A DNA stretch of 64,000 nt from Hoeflea_A sp039025395 (GTDB lineage: Bacteria > Pseudomonadota > Alphaproteobacteria > Rhizobiales > Rhizobiaceae). The translations under genes were made by a program, and so were the position numbers. The stretch is taken from positions 1 to 64,000 of the forward strand of contig JBCCOK010000023.1 in NCBI GenBank assembly GCA_039025395.1, in the 5' to 3' direction. Every line of letters starts with the position of its first letter. Position 1 is the first letter of the stretch. This document shows positions 1 to 7,512 of this stretch, piece after piece. The notes under the pieces are model-generated. The model had not been told where the DNA came from. It was given only the letters and a program-made list of their open reading frames with translations, and searched no databases.

Positions 1-9
1 GCCGGCGTC

Positions 10-1011
10 ATGGCAAATCACACATTCCAGTGCATCGACGGGCATGCATGCGGCAATCCGGTCCGCGTGGTCAGCGGCGGCGCGCCACGCCTTGAAGGTG
101 CGACGATGCTGGAGCGCCGGGCACATTTTCTCGCCGCGTTCGACTGGATCCGAACCGGGTTGATGTTCGAGCCGCGCGGCCATGACCAGATGTCCGGATC
201 GATCCTTTACCCGCCGACGCGACCGGACTGCGATGTCGGTGTGCTTTTCATCGAAACGTCCGGCTGCCTGCCCATGTGCGGACACGGCGCGATCGGGACC
301 GTAACCACAGCGGTCGAACACGGGCTGATCACGCCGAAAACGCCGGGCATCCTCAACCTCGATACGCCGGCTGGCCGGGTGGTTGCGCAGTACCGGCAGG
401 AGGGACGGTTTGTTGAAGAGGTGCGGATCACCAATGTCCCGTCCTTTGCCTATGCGTACGAACTTTCGGTGCCGCTCGACGGTCTTGGCGAGATCAGCGT
501 CAACGTTGCCTTTGGCGGTAACTTCTACGCAATCGTCGAGCCGCAACCGGGATTCACCGATATGTCTGATCACCTTGCTTCTGAGCTGGTGGTCCTGAGC
601 AGACGCTTGCGTGCCGCCCTGAACGAAAATCACCGCTTTGTTCACCCGGAAGCACCTGAAATCAATGGTCTTTCGCATATTATGTGGACTGGCCGGCCAA
701 CACAGGATCAGGCGCACGCCCGCAACGCGGTTTTCTATGGCGAGAAGGCGATCGACCGGTCTCCCTGCGGAACCGGAACATCGGCGCGGATGGCGCTTGA
801 AGCGGCGAGAGGCAATCTCGACGTCGGCGAGTCTTTCGTCCACGAGAGCATTATCGGTTCGCTGTTCGAAGGACGGATTGAATCGGCGGCGAGGGTCGGA
901 GACTTCGACGCCATTGTTCCATCTATCGGTGGCTGGGCCAGGGTGACCGGCTTCAACACGATTTTCATCGACGAGCGCGATCCGTATGCGCACGGTTTTG
1001 TGGTTACCTGA
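10..1011 (+). CDS. 4-hydroxyproline 2-epimerase (proline racemase family)
   Basis: Proline-racemase-fold enzyme of 333 residues, the usual family length. It has both catalytic cysteines: Cys90 in an MCGHG context and Cys253 in an SPCGTGTSAR context. A Cys/Cys pair is the signature of proline racemases and 4-hydroxyproline epimerases, which interconvert trans-4-hydroxy-L-proline and cis-4-hydroxy-D-proline by two-base proton transfer. The N-terminal CIDGHACGNPVRVV run favours the hydroxyproline epimerase branch. The ATG at 10 fits the family N-terminus. The product is cytoplasmic, with no signal peptide. A paralogue follows after 11 bp, so the two are likely one hydroxyproline-catabolic operon whose upstream part lies outside the window. 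Substrate choice between proline and hydroxyproline is inferred. Confidence 0.85.
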   Translation: MANHTFQCIDGHACGNPVRVVSGGAPRLEGATMLERRAHFLAAFDWIRTGLMFEPRGHDQMSGSILYPPTRPDCDVGVLFIETSGCLPMCGHGAIGTVTTAVEHGLITPKTPGILNLDTPAGRVVAQYRQEGRFVEEVRITNVPSFAYAYELSVPLDGLGEISVNVAFGGNFYAIVEPQPGFTDMSDHLASELVVLSRRLRAALNENHRFVHPEAPEINGLSHIMWTGRPTQDQAHARNAVFYGEKAIDRSPCGTGTSARMALEAARGNLDVGESFVHESIIGSLFEGRIESAARVGDFDAIVPSIGGWARVTGFNTIFIDERDPYAHGFVVT

Positions 1012-1022
1012 AAGGCGCCGCT

Positions 1023-2051
1023 ATGCGTTCAAGCAAGGTCGTTCATGTGATCAGTTGCCATGCTGAAGGCGAGGTTGGAGACGTCATCGTCGGCGGTGTC
1101 GCACCGCCGCCCGGAGACACGATCTGGGAACAGCGTGCGTTTATCGCCAAGGATCAGACCTTGCGGAATTTTGTGCTGAATGAACCGCGGGGTGGCGTCT
1201 TCAGACATGTCAGCCTGCTTGTGCCGCCAAAGCACCCGGAAGCACACATGGCTTTTATCGTTATGGAGCCGGAGGATACGCCGCCCATGTCCGGTTCGAA
1301 TTCGATGTGCGTTGCCACAGTTCTGCTTGATACGGGCATGGTTGCGATGCATGAACCGGTCACCGAAATGGTCCTTGAAGCGCCCGGCGGGCTGGTGCGG
1401 GTGAGGGCGCATTGCGAGAAGGGCAAGGCCAAGAGCATCACAGTACAGAATTTGCCGTCCTTTGCCGAAAGGCTCGATTCTAAGCTGGAGGTGGAAGGCC
1501 ACGGCACGCTCAATGTCGATACGGCTTTTGGCGGCGACAGTTTTGTCGTCGTCGATGCGAACAAACTTGGATTTGACATTGTCGCATCGGAAGCGGGTGA
1601 CATTGCCCGCACAGGTATCAAGATCACCAATGCCGCGAATGAGCAACTCGGGTTCAAACATCCCGAACTGCCGGACTGGGATCACATCTCCTTCTGCCTG
1701 TTCGTCACAGCTGCGCAGAAAACGGACGCGGGCTATGCCGGACGTTCAACGGTGGCCATCCAGCCTGGCAAGCTTGATCGTTCACCGTGCGGCACCGGCG
1801 TGTCTGCACGCATGGCGACCTTGCATGCCCGCGGGTTGATGAAACAAGGCGATGTCTTTGAAGCCCGATCGATCATTGATTCCACCTTTGTGGGACGGCT
1901 CGTCGGCGAAACGACGGTTGGCGAACGGCAAGCGGTCGTCCCGGAATTAACCGGTCGCGCCTGGGTTACCGGCGTGCATCAGCATATGCTGGATCCGGAT
2001 GATCCGTGGCCCGGCGGCTACAGGCTGAGCGATACATGGGGCGTTGGTTAG
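1023..2051 (+). CDS. Proline racemase family protein, Ser/Cys active site (hydroxyproline epimerase or trans-3-hydroxyproline dehydratase-like)
   Basis: Second proline-racemase-fold protein, 342 residues, 11 bp downstream of the first. The first catalytic position is Ser90 (PPMSGSNSMC) instead of Cys, while the second cysteine is kept (Cys256, SPCGTGVSAR). Family members that lack one of the two cysteines have been linked to hydroxyproline epimerisation or dehydration of trans-3-hydroxy-L-proline, so this copy probably has a different substrate or reaction from its neighbour. The last codon and the TAG stop (2049-2051) coincide with the edge of an inverted-repeat element at 2048-2259. The C-terminus may therefore have been set by insertion of that element. 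Confidence 0.8.
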   Translation: MRSSKVVHVISCHAEGEVGDVIVGGVAPPPGDTIWEQRAFIAKDQTLRNFVLNEPRGGVFRHVSLLVPPKHPEAHMAFIVMEPEDTPPMSGSNSMCVATVLLDTGMVAMHEPVTEMVLEAPGGLVRVRAHCEKGKAKSITVQNLPSFAERLDSKLEVEGHGTLNVDTAFGGDSFVVVDANKLGFDIVASEAGDIARTGIKITNAANEQLGFKHPELPDWDHISFCLFVTAAQKTDAGYAGRSTVAIQPGKLDRSPCGTGVSARMATLHARGLMKQGDVFEARSIIDSTFVGRLVGETTVGERQAVVPELTGRAWVTGVHQHMLDPDDPWPGGYRLSDTWGVG

Positions 2052-2259
2052 AGCAAATCTGGGTTAGATTGAACCATTTGCCGCCACCCCTGAAAGGACT
2101 ATCGTATTGAAATGCGGAGCTTAATGGGCCGGGCGATTTTGCCCCCTGACTGCGTTGGCTTGCGCTTGTGGTGGGATGGCACCACGGCACGCAACCCGCC
2201 TGGTCAGGAACCAAAATCGCCTCGGTCAAATGTTCCAATCTAACCCAGATTTGCTCTAA
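2048..2259. mobile_element. MITE-like inverted-repeat element flanked by TA
   Basis: Two perfect 24-bp inverted arms (2048-2071 and 2236-2259) extend, with two mismatches, to about 32 bp. They enclose about 164 bp. The interior is itself imperfectly palindromic: a GGCGATTTT block near 2133-2140 is mirrored near 2212-2220. TA dinucleotides lie at 2049-2050 and 2257-2258, as expected for the target duplication of IS630/Tc1-mariner-type elements. There is no transposase, so a non-autonomous MITE is the best reading; a large structured RNA or terminator is the alternative. The left end supplies the stop codon of the upstream racemase gene. Confidence 0.55.
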
Positions 2260-2275
2260 ATTCTTCACCTGGCTG

Positions 2276-2593
2276 TTATTCCGACGCGAGGTATCTCAAA
2301 CGTCGAACAATGTGGTGCAAACTCTCGCGTTCGTCGATAAGGTTCAGCGCAATCGCGATCCCGGCCTTGTTGACGCCAAGATCATTCTGCAGCCGCCAAG
2401 CGGTGCGCGCGCGTCTGATGCTGACGGCTGAAAAGCGCCAACGCGAGGGGCTTGCGCCTTCGGCCTCCAGTATGCCTTCCTCGACCAACTCAACCACCCA
2501 TTCGGCACGCACGCCGCAGGATCTGCAGAGTTCGGCGAGGCTTACCACCTCGACCACTTCGCCCGAAACCACATCCAATGTACGCTTTGCCAT
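2276..2593 (-). CDS. cbpM: Chaperone modulator CbpM
   Basis: Small (105 residue) MerR-HTH-like protein that in known systems binds the J-domain of CbpA and inhibits both its DNA-binding and DnaK co-chaperone activity. The sequence shows the CbpM pattern: an N-terminal strand, then a short HTH-like segment (SLAELCRSCGVRAEWVVELVEEGIL) and a C-terminal helical half rich in Arg and Leu. It starts 6 bp after the cbpA stop on the same strand, the standard cbpA-cbpM order, which makes the call secure despite the short length. Its stop lies 16 bp from the right end of the MITE-like element. Confidence 0.85.
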   Translation of the reverse strand: MAKRTLDVVSGEVVEVVSLAELCRSCGVRAEWVVELVEEGILEAEGASPSRWRFSAVSIRRARTAWRLQNDLGVNKAGIAIALNLIDERESLHHIVRRLRYLASE

Positions 2594-2599
2594 GGTTGC

Positions 2600-3550
2600 C
2601 TACACTCCCAGCTTCGAACGCGGGTCAAAATTCATCTGACGCGCCATCTGTTCGTAAAGTTTGCGGTCCTCATCGGTTTTTGCGGGCGGAACCGCAATCT
2701 GCAGCACCGCATAGAGATCGCCGGGCGGGTTGGCGGGTAAGCCACGCCCCTTCAGCCGCAGCTTCTGTCCGGCATGGGCATTTTGCGGAATGGTGAGTTC
2801 GACGACACCCGTAGGCGTCGGCGCCTTTACCTTGCCGCCCATCGCCGCTTCCCATGGTGTGATCGGAAGATCGAAATAAACGTCCTTGCCCTCGGCACTG
2901 AATCGCCCGTCTTCACGGAAGGCAATCTCGAGATAGAGATCTCCGGGCTTGCCCTGTCCGACACCGGGTGTGCCCTGACCAGCAAGGCGAATGTGCTTGC
3001 CCTCCGTCACGCCTTTCGGAATGCTGACGCGGATCGAGCGTGTTTTGAGGCTGACATGACCGGCTGAATCGACCTCCGGGGCCTGCAAGGAAATGGTGCG
3101 GGCTGCTCCTTCGTAGGAATCCTGCAGGTCAATCGTAATCCTTGCATAATGATCCTGGCCGTGGGCGTGAAAGCCGTGGCCGGATCGGTGCTGACCGCCT
3201 GACGCGCGAGCGCGGCCGAACAGCGTTTCAAAAAAATCACTGAAGCCGGTTTCATTGGCGTCCGTGAAGCCGCCGCCGGAGAACTCGAAACCCTCGTTCC
3301 AGTCGGGTGGCGCCTGGAAATCCTGTCCGGCTTTCCAGTTGGCGCCAAGTTGATCGTAAGCGGCGCGCTTTTCCGGATCCTTCAGAACTTCATAGGCTTC
3401 GCCCGCCTCCTTGAACCGGTCTTCGGCGCCTGGCTCCTTGTTGACGTCGGGATGGTATTTGCGCGCAAGTTTGCGATAGGCGCGCTTCACCTCGTCCTGC
3501 GTCGCCGAACGCTCCAATCCGAGTATTTCGTAGTAATCCTTGAAATTCAT
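2600..3550 (-). CDS. cbpA: Curved-DNA-binding protein CbpA (DnaJ-class co-chaperone)
   Basis: DnaJ-type protein of 316 residues. The J-domain occupies residues 1-70 with the HPD motif at 33-35. A Gly/Phe-rich linker follows (about 75-130, with GGGF and GFSDFFETLFGR), then two C-terminal substrate-binding beta-domains. There is no Cys-rich zinc finger, which separates it from DnaJ proper and fits CbpA. It stimulates DnaK ATPase activity and can bind curved DNA in the cytoplasm and nucleoid. It forms a two-gene operon with cbpM, 6 bp downstream. No convincing heat-shock promoter was identified upstream. Confidence 0.9.
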   Translation of the reverse strand: MNFKDYYEILGLERSATQDEVKRAYRKLARKYHPDVNKEPGAEDRFKEAGEAYEVLKDPEKRAAYDQLGANWKAGQDFQAPPDWNEGFEFSGGGFTDANETGFSDFFETLFGRARASGGQHRSGHGFHAHGQDHYARITIDLQDSYEGAARTISLQAPEVDSAGHVSLKTRSIRVSIPKGVTEGKHIRLAGQGTPGVGQGKPGDLYLEIAFREDGRFSAEGKDVYFDLPITPWEAAMGGKVKAPTPTGVVELTIPQNAHAGQKLRLKGRGLPANPPGDLYAVLQIAVPPAKTDEDRKLYEQMARQMNFDPRSKLGV

Positions 3551-3886
3551 GAGTCATTTCCGATCATACTGCGCCGGGACGCAGCCGTTTCACAGCGAAC
3601 GCCATGAAAATCTTCAATGCGTTGAGCCGGTTCAATTTTCATGCGTTCAAATGCAAGTGTTCAGATAAGGGTTCTGCAGCGCCGGAACAAGCGCGCGCAT
3701 TGTGCGGGGCACCCCACGGCAGTTTTCGTGCGGTCAGACTGTGCGGCAAAAACACGGTTTTGATGAACGCACCATTGAAAACGGTACACACCTTGCGGCA
3801 AAAGGCATTGATCAAAACGCCGCAATTGCAGGCAATCAGTAGGCAACACTGTCGGCCGGCCAAGGAGCCGCAGAAGGAGACCCGCG
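3551..3886. other. Intergenic region between cbpA and the aldo/keto reductase gene
   Basis: A 336-bp divergent intergenic region that must hold promoters for cbpA (leftward) and the aldo/keto reductase (rightward). A 9-bp inverted repeat, CATGAAAAT / ATTTTCATG, lies at about 3603-3643. A good ribosome site (AAGGAG) precedes the ATG at 3887. An ORF crosses the region on the plus strand (from 3604), but it has no recognisable protein features and overlaps the next gene, so it is not called. Confidence 0.4.
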
Positions 3887-4930
3887 ATGAAATTCAAACA
3901 GCTCGGCCACACGGACATGACGGTCAGTGAAATATGTCTCGGTACGATGACCTGGGGCTCGCAGAATTCGCTTGAGGAGGCGCATGAGCAACTGGATTAT
4001 GCGATCGGGCAGGGGGTCAACTTCATTGATACGGCAGAGATGTACCCGACGACGCCGCGCCGGGCTGAAACGACGGGGCTGACGGAAGAGATCCTGGGCG
4101 CGTGGCTGAAGGGAAGGCAAGACCACGATGCGCTGGTCATTGCGACGAAGATCACCGGTGAAGGAAACGCCGACCTGCGCGACGGACGGCGCATCGACGG
4201 GGCCATGATCCGCGAGGCGCTGGAGGACAGCCTTACGCGACTCAAAACGGAAAGGATCGACCTTTACCAGCTTCACTGGCCCAATCGCGGCTCCTACCAT
4301 TTCCGTAAATACTGGAAATTCGATCCGTCTTCCCTGCGCATAGGCGAGATCGACCAAGAGATTGCGGATATGCTCGGGACAGTGTCGCAATTACAGGAAG
4401 AAGGAAAACTGCGCGCCTTCGGCCTTTCCAACGAGAGCGCCTGGGGCACGATGAAATTCCTCGAGGTAAGCCAAAGGCACAATCTTCCGCGTATCGCTAC
4501 AATCCAGAATGAGTACAGCCTTTTGTGCCGTATTTTCGATCTCGACCTGGCTGAGGTCAGCGTTCATGAGAATGTCGGTCTTCTTGCCTGGTCGCCTTTG
4601 GCTGCGGGCGCGCTCTCGGGCAAATATCTCGACGGTACGATTCCCGCCGGCTCGCGCCGATCCATGCAGCCAACTCTCAACGGGCGCTACCTGCCGCAAT
4701 CGGAATCGGCGATTGCGCGTTATGCTCAGGTTGCGGAAAAGCACGGTTTGAATCTTGCACAGATGTCGCTGGCCTTCTGCCTAACGCGCTCCTTTACCAA
4801 CGCGGTGATCATCGGCGCCACGTCAATGGACCACCTTCGGACCAACATTGCTGCCAAAGACCTGATGATGAGCGACGAAATCCTTGACGATATCCAATCT
4901 GTTTACCGAGACAATCCGCGTCCTATGTAA
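3887..4930 (+). CDS. NADP(H)-dependent aldo/keto reductase (Tas-like)
   Basis: Aldo/keto reductase with a TIM-barrel fold, 347 residues. The catalytic tetrad is visible: Asp48 and Tyr53 (FIDTAEMYP), Lys88 (VIATK) and His130 (YQLHWP). The long loop between the third and fourth elements and the overall length match the Tas/YghZ branch, soluble reductases of broad carbonyl specificity. The ATG at 3887 follows an AAGGAG ribosome site at a good distance. It stands alone; the next gene begins 13 bp downstream but appears functionally unrelated. The physiological substrate cannot be told from the sequence. Confidence 0.85.
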   Translation: MKFKQLGHTDMTVSEICLGTMTWGSQNSLEEAHEQLDYAIGQGVNFIDTAEMYPTTPRRAETTGLTEEILGAWLKGRQDHDALVIATKITGEGNADLRDGRRIDGAMIREALEDSLTRLKTERIDLYQLHWPNRGSYHFRKYWKFDPSSLRIGEIDQEIADMLGTVSQLQEEGKLRAFGLSNESAWGTMKFLEVSQRHNLPRIATIQNEYSLLCRIFDLDLAEVSVHENVGLLAWSPLAAGALSGKYLDGTIPAGSRRSMQPTLNGRYLPQSESAIARYAQVAEKHGLNLAQMSLAFCLTRSFTNAVIIGATSMDHLRTNIAAKDLMMSDEILDDIQSVYRDNPRPM

Positions 4931-4943
4931 ATCATAACAGCAA

Positions 4944-6572
4944 ATGATCGGGAACTGCAGAAACGTTGCAACCGATAACGAAAACGATATGACCGCCGCA
5001 CCACCACAATCCGCAAGCGACCTGGTGGAAACGCAAAGCTTGCTGGCGCTTGAGCACCTGACGGGGCCATGCCGGGGCACGGTGACATGGCTTTGGAACC
5101 CGGATATGCACTTGCGCGTCGGACCGTATGGCCACCTGCACGCAACGGACGGGCCGCCGGCGGAGAACCGAAAAACCTGGGTTGCCCGCGTGCGCGTGAC
5201 AGAGGCCGGTTTTGAACTGTCGACGATCGGTGATGAGCAGCTTTGGGTCAACGGAGCGCCGGTCGAAACGCAAATCCTGACGCATCACGATATGATCGAA
5301 TTCGGCAACAACGGGCCGATGTCGCGCTGCTATCTGTACGATAATCAGCATCCGATGAAGGAGAGCGTCGGCGACATTTTCAGTGACACATTCGCCTATT
5401 TTCGAAGCAGCCGGCAGCCGCCGGTCAAGAAATTCGTCCGCTCCTGCGGCCAACTGACGGGCCGTCTTGTGCGCGAAACGACAGTGCTCTTCAGGCTTAC
5501 CGTCATCATCCTGCTCGCTGTCCTTGCCGCCTTTACCTACCAGCAGCGGCGCATCAACACGTTGGTGACCGAACAGCTTGAGAGTGGGCAGACCGAGATA
5601 GAGAACTTCTCCCGGGCGCTTGCGCAATCGCGCGAGGAAGCGCTCACGCCGGAAGATCTCGAAGCGCTGAGTGCAGTTCTGCAGGGACAGATCGCGACGA
5701 CCGAGGAGAGGCTTGAAGATGTCGAACGGCGGTCGGAAGCCAGCGCAAACGTCATTGCCGAGGCGACATCGGCTGTGTTGTTTCTGCAGGGCGGCTGGGG
5801 TTTCCGCGAGCGCGACGGAGACCGGATGTTGCGACAGGTTCTGGACGACGAGGGCAATCCGATCGTGCTGCCAAACGGGACCGTTTCACTTTCCCTTGAC
5901 GGCACAGGGCCTGTTGCTGAACGCCAGTTTACCGGTACCGGCTTCCTGATCGCAGAGGAAGGTCTGTTGGTCACCAACCGCCATGTCGGGTTGCCCTGGG
6001 AATTCGATGCCAATGTCAAGATGATCCTGGCGCAGGGTCTGCAACCGGTGATGACGCGTTTCATTGGCTATCTGCCGGGAAGCGATGAAGCTGTGCCGGT
6101 TGAACTTGTCGCGGCAAGCGACAGTGCCGATGTAGCTATTTTGCGATTGACCGAGCTCGCCACGGCGCGCGCTGGTTTGCGCCTGGCAACGGAAACTCCC
6201 GAACCCGGCGACGAGATTATCGTCATGGGGTATCCGACGGGTCTGCGCTCGATGCTGGCACAGGCCGGAAAACGCTTCGTTGAAGACTTGCGGGAAGCCG
6301 GCGATATCGGCTTCTGGACGATATCCCAGAAACTCGCCGATGCGGGCCGTATTGTTCCTCTCGCCAGCCGCGGCATCGTCGGCGGCATGTCAAGTGAGAC
6401 AATCGCTTACGATGCGGAAACGACACACGGCGGCAGCGGCGGTCCGGTGCTTGATATCGATGGTAGGGTCGTTGCAGTGAATGCCGCCATATTGCCTGAA
6501 TATGGCGGCTCCAATCTCGGGGTGCCGATCGAAAAGGTCAGGGAACTGCTCGACCGGGAGCGTGTGAACTGA
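4944..6572 (+). CDS. Membrane-anchored trypsin-like serine protease with N-terminal FHA-like domain
   Basis: A 542-residue protein with a clear domain order. An FHA-like region (about 45-135) contains LRVGPYGHLH and a VNGAPV...HDMIEFG core, but lacks a canonical phosphothreonine-binding Ser-x-x-His. A single membrane segment (about 181-201, VIILLAVLAAF) and a coiled coil (about 205-280) follow. The C-terminal half is an S1C/trypsin-like protease with His347 (TNRHV), Asp396 (SADVAIL) and Ser498 (GGSGGP). With an N-in topology the FHA-like part would be cytoplasmic and the protease periplasmic. There is no PDZ domain, unlike DegP. The start could instead be the ATG at 4989, since neither has a strong ribosome site. 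Confidence 0.75.
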   Translation: MIGNCRNVATDNENDMTAAPPQSASDLVETQSLLALEHLTGPCRGTVTWLWNPDMHLRVGPYGHLHATDGPPAENRKTWVARVRVTEAGFELSTIGDEQLWVNGAPVETQILTHHDMIEFGNNGPMSRCYLYDNQHPMKESVGDIFSDTFAYFRSSRQPPVKKFVRSCGQLTGRLVRETTVLFRLTVIILLAVLAAFTYQQRRINTLVTEQLESGQTEIENFSRALAQSREEALTPEDLEALSAVLQGQIATTEERLEDVERRSEASANVIAEATSAVLFLQGGWGFRERDGDRMLRQVLDDEGNPIVLPNGTVSLSLDGTGPVAERQFTGTGFLIAEEGLLVTNRHVGLPWEFDANVKMILAQGLQPVMTRFIGYLPGSDEAVPVELVAASDSADVAILRLTELATARAGLRLATETPEPGDEIIVMGYPTGLRSMLAQAGKRFVEDLREAGDIGFWTISQKLADAGRIVPLASRGIVGGMSSETIAYDAETTHGGSGGPVLDIDGRVVAVNAAILPEYGGSNLGVPIEKVRELLDRERVN

Positions 6573-6617
6573 AGTATCCGTTTTGATCAAACCATGCCTT
6601 GATCAAAGCGGATACTT
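6572..6617. terminator. Long hairpin between convergent genes
   Basis: Two 19-nt arms (6572-6590 and 6599-6617) pair with one mismatch around an 8-nt loop. The left arm begins at the last base of the protease stop codon. The hairpin sits between two convergent genes, a natural place for a bidirectional terminator. No T-tract follows on either strand, so it could instead be an extragenic repeat or act with Rho. Confidence 0.5.
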
Positions 6618-6626
6618 TGGCGCGTC

Positions 6627-7472
6627 TCACCTGTCCCGCACGAAACCCTTTTCCGCTACGTCCAGTGCCTTGGAAGGGTCGTCCCGCAGGTCGGCCTCGA
6701 GAAAGGACCGGGTTTCGGGAATGCCGATATGGATATCGGTCTCCAGATGCATTGCGGCAGACAGACGGTCCGCCTTCACGTCAAGCACATGACCGCCGCG
6801 TGACCGGTCCTTGGACAGAAAATGCAAGTGATAGCCCGGCACGCCGATAGCCTTTGCATAAGCGGGCGTCCAGACACCGACGAGCGTGCCCTCGATATTG
6901 TCGAAGCCGAACTCGCTTTGGTGGCTGGTTGCCTCAACCAGGCTTTCGCCGGGAAGCGCCTTGCAGGCAGCGCGCATATCCACCCGTTCAAAAACGCCTT
7001 CGATGCGCAGGCCGACAAAAATATTCTGAGAAGGGCGGAGCCGGTCAAGCGTCTGTTCGAGCTCATTGAGCGAAGCAATGCGTTCGATTTCGGCGGAGTG
7101 GTCGGCACGAAACCGGGTCACAGTGGCAAACGGAACAAGCCAGTTGTCATCGGCCTCCCGCGTCACACCGTCAGCGACAGCCTGGTAACAGCGGCCATCC
7201 AGCATGATGAGTTCACCGTCGAGATCTTCAAATGTGCCAAGGCCGAAGTCGCCGTGGCTCTTGAGGTCGGCGACGCTTGTGCAGCCCTTGAACACGCCCT
7301 TCACCACAGCGCCGCTCGTGGACACTTGAAAAAGCGAATGATGCTCGAGATCGAGAGCTTGCGACAAAGCGCTTTGGACCACATGCGAAATGCTGCTGCC
7401 AGTGCGCGACGCTTCATCCTGAAGGGCATGCCAAAGACTGTTTGAAACACGGCATCGCAGACAGTGACTCAT
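6627..7472 (-). CDS. Alpha-acetolactate decarboxylase with N-terminal ribbon-helix-helix-like extension
   Basis: From residue 47 on the protein follows the acetolactate decarboxylase family, with LFQVSTSGAVVKGV, GDFGLGTFEDLDGE and the zinc-ligand segment GYHLHFLS near residue 213, followed by another His about 11 residues on. The reaction is conversion of 2-acetolactate to acetoin. The first 45 residues are extra and match a ribbon-helix-helix pattern: a short strand (LRCRVS), helix, a GSSIS turn, then a second helix (HVVQSALSQAL). Length is 281 residues against about 240-260 for the plain enzyme. No acetolactate synthase or acetoin gene is adjacent. The enzyme call is firm; DNA binding by the N-terminus is inference. 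Confidence 0.85.
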   Translation of the reverse strand: MSHCLRCRVSNSLWHALQDEASRTGSSISHVVQSALSQALDLEHHSLFQVSTSGAVVKGVFKGCTSVADLKSHGDFGLGTFEDLDGELIMLDGRCYQAVADGVTREADDNWLVPFATVTRFRADHSAEIERIASLNELEQTLDRLRPSQNIFVGLRIEGVFERVDMRAACKALPGESLVEATSHQSEFGFDNIEGTLVGVWTPAYAKAIGVPGYHLHFLSKDRSRGGHVLDVKADRLSAAMHLETDIHIGIPETRSFLEADLRDDPSKALDVAEKGFVRDR

Positions 7473-7512
7473 CAGCTTTCAATACCTCCCGAAAGGACGT
7501 TTCAAGGAACGT

